From: Bacteroidales bacterium UBA6431
GTDB lineage: Bacteria; Bacteroidota; Bacteroidia; Bacteroidales; UBA932
Length of the DNA: 64,000 nt
Reading direction: 5' to 3'
NCBI GenBank assembly: GCA_002439095.1
Contig: DJOT01000033.1
Coordinates: 20,113 to 84,112, forward strand
Under the pieces are notes generated by a model. The model did no database searches and had not been told where the DNA came from. It worked only from the letters and a program-made list of their open reading frames with translations. This document shows, one piece after another, positions 1-7,786 of this stretch (positions are counted from its first letter, which is position 1; every line of letters begins with the position of its first letter). A program made the translations under genes and the position numbers.

Positions 1-363
1 CACAAGTTCCTCGAGAAGTTCACCCTCTCCAAGTGGCAGCAGTACTGGAAAGACCAGGTGGCCAACTGGTACGGCATGTTCCTCCACGAGAGCCAGTACC
101 TCGAACCGGTGATGCGCGACATCGAGGCGATGCTTGAGAGCAGCCAGCGCAACGTCAACGGGACCGTAACTCTGGAACTCCGCCCATACAGCTTCTCCAC
201 CGTGGGAGTTGACTCCCCTGACGACCTCGTGAAGTCAAGGCTCGGAGAATACGGCGAGACCCAGAAGGGCTGGACCGCTGAAGACGCCAAAGGCTTCATC
301 AAGGTGCTCTCCACCCCGCTCCGGGTATACTACAGCAAACACCAGGATGAGGAAAACCTGTAG
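1..363 (+). CDS. argG: argininosuccinate synthase, C-terminal part
   Basis: The window opens inside this gene; the frame is open from base 1 to the stop at 361-363, so about 120 residues of the C-terminal end are present. Argininosuccinate synthase joins citrulline and aspartate with ATP hydrolysis, the second-last step of arginine synthesis in the cytoplasm. The visible part matches the family's tetramerisation tail: a leader LEKFTLSKWQQ, the YGMFLHESQYLEP stretch, then SQRNVNGTVTLELRPYSF. It lies 3 bases before argC and heads an arginine operon, which strongly supports the call. The ATP-binding N-terminal domain is outside the window and cannot be judged. Confidence 0.9.
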   Translation, partial: HKFLEKFTLSKWQQYWKDQVANWYGMFLHESQYLEPVMRDIEAMLESSQRNVNGTVTLELRPYSFSTVGVDSPDDLVKSRLGEYGETQKGWTAEDAKGFIKVLSTPLRVYYSKHQDEENL

Positions 364-366
364 GCA

Positions 367-1446
367 ATGGCAGAAAACACCATAAAAAAACGCCGCAAGG
401 CAGTACCGCAAAATATAGAGACCGCATCAGGAAGAAAAACTCCCCGCAGGAAAACCGATGCCCCCACCGCAGAACGCCCATCAAAGATACGGGTCGGGAT
501 CGTGGGAGGGGCCGGTTACACCGCCGGCGAGCTGATAAGACTCCTGGTCAACCACCCTTATGCCGACCTGAGCTTCATCCACTCGGAGAGCAGTGCCGGC
601 AAACACCTCTACGAGGTGCACAGCGGGCTGCTCGGCGACACGGAACTCAGATTCTGCGACAGTTTCGACCTCAACTCCGTGGATGTCCTCTTCCTGTGTT
701 CAGCCCACGGCAAGAGCCGCGAGTTCTGGGCGCAGCATGAGCGGCCTTCCCGCCTCAAGGTGATAGACCTCGCGCAGGACTTCCGCGACGAGAGCGGAGG
801 CTACGTCTACGGACTCCCCGAGATGCAGAGAGAAAAGATACAGCAGTCCGCAAGCCTCGCCAACCCTGGCTGCTTCGCCACAGCGATCCAGCTCGCTCTC
901 CTGCCTATGGCCGAAGCAGGCATCCTGGACGGTGAGATCTGCGTCAACGCCATCACCGGCTCGACAGGTGCCGGGGTGAGGCCGTCCGAGACCACCCACT
1001 TCAGCTGGCGCTGCGACAACATCTCGGCCTACAAAGTCTTCGAGCACCAGCATCTCAAGGAAATCCGCCGCAACCTCTCCCTGATTCAGCCGGACTTCAG
1101 TTCCCCGGTCAACTTCATCCCGATGAGAGGAGATTTCACCCGGGGCATCTTCGCCACGGTTTACACGGACTGCGAACTCACCCTGGATGAAGCCTCCAGC
1201 CTCTACAGGGCCTATTACAGTGATGCCCGTTTCACATTCGTGAGCGGCACCCCAGTTGACCTCAAACAGGTTGTCAACACCAACAAGTGCCTCATTTCCC
1301 TGGAAAAGCACGACGGCAAGCTGGTGGTGTGCTCCGTCATCGACAACCTCCTCAAGGGCGCCTCGGGGCAGGCCGTCCAGAACATGAACCTGATGTTCGG
1401 TTTTCCCGAAGATGCAGGATTGAGACTCAAAGCTTCAGCATTTTAG
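367..1446 (+). CDS. argC: N-acyl-gamma-glutamyl-phosphate reductase
   Basis: ArgC reduces the acyl-glutamyl phosphate made by ArgB to the semialdehyde, using NADPH. The nucleotide-binding motif GGAGYTAGEL is at residues 47-56 and the catalytic cysteine is Cys169 in NPGCFAT. The protein has 359 residues, of which the first 40 or so are a lysine/arginine-rich extension before the Rossmann fold (KIRVGIVGG). No later ATG fits before that fold, and the ATG at 367 is 3 bases after argG, so the extension looks real. The acyl group could be acetyl or succinyl, because Bacteroidales are known to use succinylated intermediates. The operon position between argG and argD fits. Confidence 0.93.
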   Translation: MAENTIKKRRKAVPQNIETASGRKTPRRKTDAPTAERPSKIRVGIVGGAGYTAGELIRLLVNHPYADLSFIHSESSAGKHLYEVHSGLLGDTELRFCDSFDLNSVDVLFLCSAHGKSREFWAQHERPSRLKVIDLAQDFRDESGGYVYGLPEMQREKIQQSASLANPGCFATAIQLALLPMAEAGILDGEICVNAITGSTGAGVRPSETTHFSWRCDNISAYKVFEHQHLKEIRRNLSLIQPDFSSPVNFIPMRGDFTRGIFATVYTDCELTLDEASSLYRAYYSDARFTFVSGTPVDLKQVVNTNKCLISLEKHDGKLVVCSVIDNLLKGASGQAVQNMNLMFGFPEDAGLRLKASAF

Positions 1447-1448
1447 AC

Positions 1449-2573
1449 ATGGACTTATTCAAAGTATATAAACTCTGGGACATCGAGCCTGTACGCGGGC
1501 TCGACACAACCCTTTGGGACAAGAACGGGGTCGAATACACCGACCTCTACGGCGGTCACGCCGTCATCAGCATCGGGCACTGCCACCCGCACTACGTCAA
1601 GATGCTCCAGAACCAGCTCACCCGGCTCGGCTTCTACTCCAATGCAGTGCAGAACTCCCTCCAGCGCGAGCTCGCGGCAAGGCTCGGCAAAGCCAGTGGA
1701 TACGATGACTATGCCCTGTTCCTCTGCAACAGCGGAGCCGAGGCCAACGAGAACGCCATGAAGCTGGCCTCCTTCGCGACCGGCAGAGCCAGAGTGCTCG
1801 CATTCAACAAGGCATTCCACGGCCGCACCAGCGGAGCCGTGGCCGCCACAGACAACCCGAAACTCCGCGCACCTTTCAACAGCACGGACCATATCAGTTT
1901 CGTGCCCCTCAACGACATTGAGGCTGCAGAGCGTGAACTCTCCAAAGGTGAATACGCCGCCGCCATCATCGAGGGCATCCAGGGCGTGGCCGGCATCTAT
2001 GAGCCGTCCGACGAGTTCCTTCGCGGCCTCAGGGCACTCTGCGACAAATACGGCACCAAGCTCATACTGGACGAGATACAGTCAGGATACGGACGCAGCG
2101 GTCTGTTCTTCGCTCACCAGAAGTCGGGCATCAGGGCCGACATCATCACCACAGCAAAGGGCATGGCCAACGGCCTGCCCATAGGCGGAGTGCTCATCTC
2201 CCCTGACATCAAGCCGGAATACGGGATGCTAGGCACAACTTTCGGAGGCAACCACCTCGCCTGTACGGCAGCCCTTGCGGTCCTCGACGTGATTGAGAAC
2301 GAGCACCTCATCGAGAACGCGGCCAGAGTCGGCGAGCACTTCGGGGCAGCCCTCCGCGGAGACAAGGCCCTCAAGGAATACCGTGGCCGCGGGCTGATGA
2401 TAGGACTTGAACTGAAGCCTGAGTACATCGGCCTGCGCGACCGCCTGCTCTTCGAGAAGCACTTCTTCACCGGGGCTGCAGGCGCTTCAGTAATCCGGCT
2501 CCTGCCGTCCCTCACCATAAGCCGCGAAACGGCGGACAGGTTCATCAAGGCATGGAGAGAACTCACAGCATAA
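1449..2573 (+). CDS. argD: N-acetyl/succinyl-ornithine aminotransferase
   Basis: This class III PLP aminotransferase converts the acyl-glutamate semialdehyde to acyl-ornithine with glutamate as amino donor. The chosen ATG at 1449 lies 2 bases after the argC stop and gives MDLFKVYKLWDIEPVRG, the usual N-terminus; the open frame runs further upstream but only through argC. The protein has 374 residues. PLP-site features are NSGAEANENAMK near residue 94, LILDEIQSGYGRSG (Asp208) and the Schiff-base lysine Lys237 in TTAKGMANG. The next gene, argF', starts 7 bases on. The substrate acyl group cannot be read from the sequence. Confidence 0.93.
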   Translation: MDLFKVYKLWDIEPVRGLDTTLWDKNGVEYTDLYGGHAVISIGHCHPHYVKMLQNQLTRLGFYSNAVQNSLQRELAARLGKASGYDDYALFLCNSGAEANENAMKLASFATGRARVLAFNKAFHGRTSGAVAATDNPKLRAPFNSTDHISFVPLNDIEAAERELSKGEYAAAIIEGIQGVAGIYEPSDEFLRGLRALCDKYGTKLILDEIQSGYGRSGLFFAHQKSGIRADIITTAKGMANGLPIGGVLISPDIKPEYGMLGTTFGGNHLACTAALAVLDVIENEHLIENAARVGEHFGAALRGDKALKEYRGRGLMIGLELKPEYIGLRDRLLFEKHFFTGAAGASVIRLLPSLTISRETADRFIKAWRELTA

Positions 2574-2580
2574 CGGCAAG

Positions 2581-3534
2581 ATGAAAGAATTCACAAACAT
2601 ACGCCAGCTGGGCGACCTCAAGGAGGCGCTCGCCCAGGCACAGCAAGTCAAAAAGAACCCGTTCGCCGACCAGACACTCGGCCGCAACAGAACCCTGTTG
2701 ATGGTATTTTTCAACAACAGCCTCCGCACCCGCCTGAGCACCCAGAAAGCCGCGCTCAACCTCGGGATGAACGTCATCGTCCTCGATGTCAACCAGGGAG
2801 CCTGGAAACTCGAGACCGAGCGCGGAGTGATCATGGACGGCGACAAGAGCGAGCACCTGCTCGAAGCCATCCCGGTGATGGGATGCTACTGCGACATGAT
2901 AGGAGTGAGGTCATTCGCACGCTTCGAAAGCAAGCAAGACGACTACAACGAGGTGATCCTCAACCAGTTCATAAAATACTCCGGCAAGCCGGTCTTCAGC
3001 ATGGAAGCCGCCACCAGGCATCCCCTCCAGACCTTCGCCGACATCATCACCATCGAGGAGCACAAGACCAAGGAGCGTCCGAAAGTGGTGATGACCTGGG
3101 CACCGCACCCGAAGGCGCTTCCGCAGGCCGTTCCGAACTCGTTTGCCGAGGGCATAAACTTCGCCGGCTACGATTTCGTGATAGCAAACCCTGAAGGATA
3201 TGACCTCGCACCGGAGTTCGTAGGGAACGCCAGAGTCACCCACGACCAGGACGAGGCCCTGCGCGGAGCCGACTTCGTATATGCCAAGAACTGGTCCGCC
3301 TACGAGGGAGACAACTACGGCAAAGTCCTCAGCCGCGACCGCTCATGGACAGTGACAAGCGAGAAGATGGCCCTCACCGACAATGCCTTCTTCATGCACT
3401 GCCTTCCGGTGAGACGCAACATGATAGTCAGCGACGATGTCATAGAGGGCTCGCGCTCTCTGGTGATTCCGGAAGCGGCCAACAGGGTCGTCTCCGCCCA
3501 GACGGTAATCAAAAAGATACTCGAGTCCCTATGA
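2581..3534 (+). CDS. argF': N-acyl-L-ornithine carbamoyltransferase (ArgF')
   Basis: This enzyme transfers a carbamoyl group to N-succinyl- or N-acetyl-ornithine. It is the ArgF' family of Bacteroidota and Xanthomonas, not ordinary ornithine carbamoyltransferase. The 317 residues match the length of the characterised Bacteroides fragilis enzyme. The carbamoyl-phosphate motif SLRTR is at 47-51 and the C-terminal HCLPVRRN motif is present. The specificity position is unusual: residue 90 is Ser (GDKSEHLLEA). As I recall, the B. fragilis succinyl-ornithine enzyme has Pro90 and acetyl-ornithine enzymes have Glu at the equivalent place. The stop overlaps the argB start as ATGA, so translational coupling is likely. 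Carbamoyl phosphate would come from carAB in the same operon. Confidence 0.93.
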   Translation: MKEFTNIRQLGDLKEALAQAQQVKKNPFADQTLGRNRTLLMVFFNNSLRTRLSTQKAALNLGMNVIVLDVNQGAWKLETERGVIMDGDKSEHLLEAIPVMGCYCDMIGVRSFARFESKQDDYNEVILNQFIKYSGKPVFSMEAATRHPLQTFADIITIEEHKTKERPKVVMTWAPHPKALPQAVPNSFAEGINFAGYDFVIANPEGYDLAPEFVGNARVTHDQDEALRGADFVYAKNWSAYEGDNYGKVLSRDRSWTVTSEKMALTDNAFFMHCLPVRRNMIVSDDVIEGSRSLVIPEAANRVVSAQTVIKKILESL

Positions 3535-4313
3535 TAAAGGTCATCAAGATCGGCGGCAACGTGGTGGACTCTCCGGAGCTGCTTGAGAAGTTCTGTAAGG
3601 ACTTCGCGTCCCTCGAAGGGCCGAAAGTCCTCGTGCACGGGGGCGGCAAGATCGCAAGCGACTTCCAGCGCAGATTGGGGATGGAGCCGCAGATGGTCGA
3701 GGGACGCAGGGTCACCGATCCGCAGACTCTCCAGCTTGTGACCATGGTCTACGCCGGGTGGTGCAGCAAGCATATCACCGCCCTGCTTCAGAGCAATGGA
3801 TGCAACGCGATGGGCCTCGCCGGCTGCGACGCGGGCCTCATCACCGCTTCCCGCCGAGCCCCGAAACTCCTGTCTGATGGAGTGACCAGACTCGACTACG
3901 GGCTCGTGGGAGATGTTAAGCTAGAGTCAGTAGATGCCACGAGACTGCTCAGACTCATTGATTCAGGGACAGTTCCGGTATTCTGCGCCATCAGCCACGA
4001 TGGCCATGGGGAGCTTCTCAACACCAACGCCGACACCATAGCCTCATCAATTTCTGCTGCAATTAAGGCAGAACTTCTTTATTGTTTCGAAAAAAATGGC
4101 GTACTTTACAGTTTGGATGATCCGTCAAGCGTAATTCCGCTTCTCGACTTCAACGGCTACACCCGACTGAAGGACGAGGGGCGTGTCGCGCAGGGGATGA
4201 TCCCGAAACTGGACAACGCCTTTTCGGCGCTGCGTTCCGGTGCGACCGGTGTACGCATCCTGCACTCCTCAAGCCTGCTTGACGGCAGTGCTGGTACAAG
4301 ACTGGCTCTATGA
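3531..4313 (+). CDS. argB: N-acyl-glutamate kinase
   Basis: An amino-acid kinase family enzyme that phosphorylates the gamma-carboxyl of N-acyl-glutamate, the usual feedback-controlled step. The start ATG at 3531 overlaps the argF' stop by 4 bases; the open frame extends upstream only as a shadow of argF'. The protein has 260 residues, normal for the family. It starts with the kinase strand MIKVIKIGGNVV (phosphate-binding Lys and Gly-Gly), has LVHGGGK near residue 34, and ends with the ATP-site region LKDEGRVAQGMIPKLDNAF, where the Lys is conserved. It couples to argE by another ATGA overlap. No arginine-sensing N-terminal extension is present. Confidence 0.93.
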   Translation: MIKVIKIGGNVVDSPELLEKFCKDFASLEGPKVLVHGGGKIASDFQRRLGMEPQMVEGRRVTDPQTLQLVTMVYAGWCSKHITALLQSNGCNAMGLAGCDAGLITASRRAPKLLSDGVTRLDYGLVGDVKLESVDATRLLRLIDSGTVPVFCAISHDGHGELLNTNADTIASSISAAIKAELLYCFEKNGVLYSLDDPSSVIPLLDFNGYTRLKDEGRVAQGMIPKLDNAFSALRSGATGVRILHSSSLLDGSAGTRLAL

Positions 4314-5401
4314 CAAAGTATGGTGAATACATAGACCTTCTCCGGCAGATGGTCCGCACCCCTTCCCTCTCCTTCGAAGAGGGCAAGGTCAGTTCTTTGG
4401 TAAGCGAAGCACTGGACAGTTTCGGGATTGAGCACAGCCTGCCGGGCGGCAACATAGTCTCCGTGACCCGGCATTTCGACCCTCTCAAGAAGACTATGGC
4501 CTTGGATGCCCATCTGGACACGGTCAGCGCATCCGGCGGATACACGAAAGACCCTTTCGATCCGGGTGACGACGAGAATATCGTCCGGGGGCTCGGTTCC
4601 AACGATGACGGCGGAAGTGTGGTGTCGATGATTGCCACTTTCCGTCATTTTTATAATATCCCCCTACCCTTCAACCTCATGCTCGTCCTGACAAGGGAGG
4701 AGGAGCGCTCCGGCCCGGACGGGGCAAGGTGGCTCTATGCCGCCGGCGGGGGTCTGGAGCAAAGCGGGGTGTTCCCCCTCCCGGACTGGGTTATAGTCGG
4801 GGAACCGACCGGGATGAAGGCCGCCACGAGCGAACGTGGACTGCTTGTCCTTGACGGGGAGGCTCACGGAGTAAGCGGTCACGCGGCACGGGCAGAAGGC
4901 GTCAACGCCCTATACATCGCTCTCGATGACATCGCGGCCCTGCGCTCACACCGCTTCACCAGACACTCCCCGAGGATGGGAGATGTCCGCCTCAACGTCA
5001 CCCAAATCGAGGCGGGCAGCGCCCACAACGTCATCCCGGACCTGTGCCGCTTCGTCGTGGACATACGCCCGACGGAGCAATACACCAACACGGAGATCCT
5101 TCAGGAACTCCAGGCCCTGTGCCGCAGCAGTCTCAAAGCCCGCAACCTCGCCAACCGCTCATCCGCCACCCCGGAAGGCTCGCCCCTGCTCGCAGCCGCC
5201 CGCGCCCTGGGGCTTGAGGAGTTCTCCTCCCCCACCACCTCCGACTGGATGCGCATCGGATGCGAGGCCATCAAGATGGGCCCCGGAGACTCCGCACGCT
5301 CACACAAGGCTGACGAATACATACTCACAAGCGAGATTCAGCAAGCAATAGAAACATACACCGAATACATCAATAATTTTCATGGCAACACTCTGGAATA
5401 A
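4310..5401 (+). CDS. argE: N-acyl-ornithine/citrulline deacylase, M20 family
   Basis: An M20 metallopeptidase that removes the acyl group, here most likely from acyl-citrulline because the pathway carbamoylates before deacylation. Metal-site features are ALDAHLDTVSASGG near residues 61-74 (His and Asp), GLGSNDDGG (bridging Asp) and the Glu-Glu pair of LTREEERSGPDG. A dimerisation (lid) domain with SGHAARAEG follows. The protein has 363 residues. The start overlaps argB (ATGA) and the 3' end overlaps argH by 20 bases. Other M20 enzymes such as dipeptidases look similar, so the assignment rests partly on the operon. Confidence 0.88.
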   Translation: MTKYGEYIDLLRQMVRTPSLSFEEGKVSSLVSEALDSFGIEHSLPGGNIVSVTRHFDPLKKTMALDAHLDTVSASGGYTKDPFDPGDDENIVRGLGSNDDGGSVVSMIATFRHFYNIPLPFNLMLVLTREEERSGPDGARWLYAAGGGLEQSGVFPLPDWVIVGEPTGMKAATSERGLLVLDGEAHGVSGHAARAEGVNALYIALDDIAALRSHRFTRHSPRMGDVRLNVTQIEAGSAHNVIPDLCRFVVDIRPTEQYTNTEILQELQALCRSSLKARNLANRSSATPEGSPLLAAARALGLEEFSSPTTSDWMRIGCEAIKMGPGDSARSHKADEYILTSEIQQAIETYTEYINNFHGNTLE

Positions 5402-6704
5402 AGGTACAAGCGCGACAGAAAAGGTGGAGAGTTTCACCGTCGGCAACGACAGGCAGCTCGACCTTCGGCTGGCAGCATATGACATACAGGGCTCCAAGGC
5501 TCACATCAGGATGCTGGAAAGCATCGGCCTGCTCACCAAAGACGAGCTTGACAGCCTCACAGCGGCCCTCGACAGGATAGAGGACACTGTCAAGGACGGC
5601 AGTTTCGTGCTCGAAGACGATGTGGAGGACATCCACTCACAGATCGAGCTAAGCCTCACCCGAGAACTCGGGGACATGGGCAAGAAGATCCACTCCGGCC
5701 GCTCGCGCAACGACCAGGTCCTTGTGGACATAAAACTCTTTCTGCGCGATGAGATCCTGGCGATGAGGGAGGAGACGCTCCAGCTCTTCCGCACTCTCCA
5801 GGGCCTGAGCGAGAAATACAAGGAAGTGCTTCTGCCCGGCTACACCCACTTCCAAATAGCCATGCCGTCATCATTCGGCCTGTGGTTCGGAGCCTACGCC
5901 GAGGCTCTGGTGGACGACATGCACATGCTCCACGGGGCCTACAGGGTAGTCAACCGCAACCCCCTCGGCTCAGCCGCCGGCTACGGCAACTCCTTCCCTC
6001 TGGACAGGGACATGACCACCCGTCTGCTGGGCTTCGACTCCCCCGTCATCAACAGCGTTGCAGCACAGATGAGCCGGGGCAAGACAGAGAAGTGCACAGC
6101 CGCAGCCATGGGCTCCATAGCCCTCACCCTCAACAAGTTCGCAGCCGACTGCTGCATGTACATGTGCCCGAACTTCGGCTTCATCCACTTCCCTGACAGC
6201 CTGACCACCGGATCCAGCATCATGCCGCACAAGAAGAACCCCGACGTCTGGGAGATGGTGCGCGGCAAGTGCGACCGCATCCTCTCCACGGAAAACGAAA
6301 TCTCGATGCTCTGCAGCAACCTCCCCCACGGCTATCACCGTGACTACCAGCTGCTCAAGGACATACTCTTCCCTTCCTTGGAGATGATGCACGACTGCCT
6401 GAAGATGACGGACTACATGCTCGCACATATCGAAGTCAACACACACATCCTGGACAACCCTCTCTACACCCACCTTTTCACCGTGGAAGAGGTCAACCGC
6501 AGGACGCTCGCTGGCACGCCTTTCCGCGAAGCCTACCGGCAGGTGGGAGTGGAGGTCAACGAGGGGCGCTTCAAATACTCCGGGGGTGACACCTCTTCGC
6601 TCAAGGCATCAGACCTTGGACACACCCACATAGGAAGCCTCGGAAACCTCTGCAACGACAGGGTGGCCGAACTAATGCAACAAGCATCCAACTGGAAAAT
6701 ATAA
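5382..6704 (+). CDS. argH: argininosuccinate lyase
   Basis: This enzyme cleaves argininosuccinate to arginine and fumarate, the last step of the pathway. It belongs to the fumarase/aspartase superfamily. The signature loop GSSIMPHKKNPD lies at residues 277-288 and carries the catalytic serine; SGRSRNDQV near residue 107 and TGYTH-like PGYTHFQ are the other conserved blocks. The 440 residues are slightly short of the usual 450-460. The start ATG at 5382 lies inside the end of argE, showing tight coupling. carA follows after 2 bases. Confidence 0.95.
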   Translation: MATLWNKGTSATEKVESFTVGNDRQLDLRLAAYDIQGSKAHIRMLESIGLLTKDELDSLTAALDRIEDTVKDGSFVLEDDVEDIHSQIELSLTRELGDMGKKIHSGRSRNDQVLVDIKLFLRDEILAMREETLQLFRTLQGLSEKYKEVLLPGYTHFQIAMPSSFGLWFGAYAEALVDDMHMLHGAYRVVNRNPLGSAAGYGNSFPLDRDMTTRLLGFDSPVINSVAAQMSRGKTEKCTAAAMGSIALTLNKFAADCCMYMCPNFGFIHFPDSLTTGSSIMPHKKNPDVWEMVRGKCDRILSTENEISMLCSNLPHGYHRDYQLLKDILFPSLEMMHDCLKMTDYMLAHIEVNTHILDNPLYTHLFTVEEVNRRTLAGTPFREAYRQVGVEVNEGRFKYSGGDTSSLKASDLGHTHIGSLGNLCNDRVAELMQQASNWKI

Positions 6705-6706
6705 AT

Positions 6707-7786
6707 ATGTCAGAAACTCGAAAAAAAGCAGCGCTCGTCCTTGCGAACGGGTGCAGGATGGAAGGCTGGAACTTCGGGTACGACGGCGCCGGCAGCGGAG
6801 AAGTGGTCTTCTCCACAGCGATGGTCGGTTATCCGGAGAGCCTGACCGACCCGTCATACGAAGGGCAGATACTCTGCGTGAGCTACCCGCTGATAGGGAA
6901 CTACGGCATCCCGTCGGAAAAATACGACTCCAATGGACTCTGCACGACCTTCGAGTCGGAGAAAATCCACGTCAAGGGCCTGATAATCTCGGACTACAGC
7001 GAGAAATACAGCCACTGGGACGCGGTCAAGAGCCTCGACGAATGGCTCAAAGAACAGAAAGTCCCCGGAATCTTCGGCATCGACACCCGCGAGCTCACCA
7101 AGATGCTCCGCGAACAGGGTGCGATGCTCGGCAAGATCATCCCCGAGGGCGCATCGGAGGACTTCCCTTTCTATGACCCCAACCTCGACAACCAGGTCGC
7201 TGCCGTCAGCTGCAGGGAAGTCATGCACTACGGCTCAGAAGGCAAGAAGGTGGTCCTGGTAGACTGCGGCGTCAAGCACAGGATTCTGGGCTGCCTGCTG
7301 GACAGGGGCGTGCAGGTGACAAGGGTCCCGTGGGACTACGATTTCAACACCCTTGACTGGGACGGGCTCTTCATCTCCAACGGCCCGGGCAACCCCGAAC
7401 TCTGCATGGCAGCAGTGGACCACATCCGCAAGGCATACGAGGGCGACAGGCCTATATTCGGCATCTGCATGGGCAACCAGCTCATGTCCCTGGCCGCAGG
7501 AGCAAAGACATTCAAGCTCAAATACGGACACCGCAGCCACAACCAGCCGGTGAGGATGAACGGCACGGAGCGCTGCTTCATCACATCCCAGAACCACGGC
7601 TTCGCAGTGGACGAGGCCACCCTCGGATCTGACTGGGAGCCGTATTTCACCAACATGAACGACCTCACCAACGAGGGCATACGCCACCGCAGCAAGCCGT
7701 TCTTCTCCGCCCAGTTCCACCCCGAGGCCTCAAGCGGCCCGGTGGACACGGAGTTCCTTTTCGATGAATTCATATCCAGACTCTAA
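6707..7786 (+). CDS. carA: carbamoyl-phosphate synthase small subunit
   Basis: The glutaminase subunit releases ammonia from glutamine and channels it to CarB. The N-terminal CPSase domain (residues 1-150 or so) is followed by a class I glutamine amidotransferase domain with nucleophile Cys254 in GICMGNQL and His338/Glu340 in QFHPEAS. Length 359 residues is typical. The last base of its stop codon is the first base of the carB start (TAATG). Its place directly behind argH suggests that this copy serves arginine synthesis and may be arginine-regulated; whether the genome has another carAB for pyrimidines cannot be seen. Confidence 0.95.
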   Translation: MSETRKKAALVLANGCRMEGWNFGYDGAGSGEVVFSTAMVGYPESLTDPSYEGQILCVSYPLIGNYGIPSEKYDSNGLCTTFESEKIHVKGLIISDYSEKYSHWDAVKSLDEWLKEQKVPGIFGIDTRELTKMLREQGAMLGKIIPEGASEDFPFYDPNLDNQVAAVSCREVMHYGSEGKKVVLVDCGVKHRILGCLLDRGVQVTRVPWDYDFNTLDWDGLFISNGPGNPELCMAAVDHIRKAYEGDRPIFGICMGNQLMSLAAGAKTFKLKYGHRSHNQPVRMNGTERCFITSQNHGFAVDEATLGSDWEPYFTNMNDLTNEGIRHRSKPFFSAQFHPEASSGPVDTEFLFDEFISRL

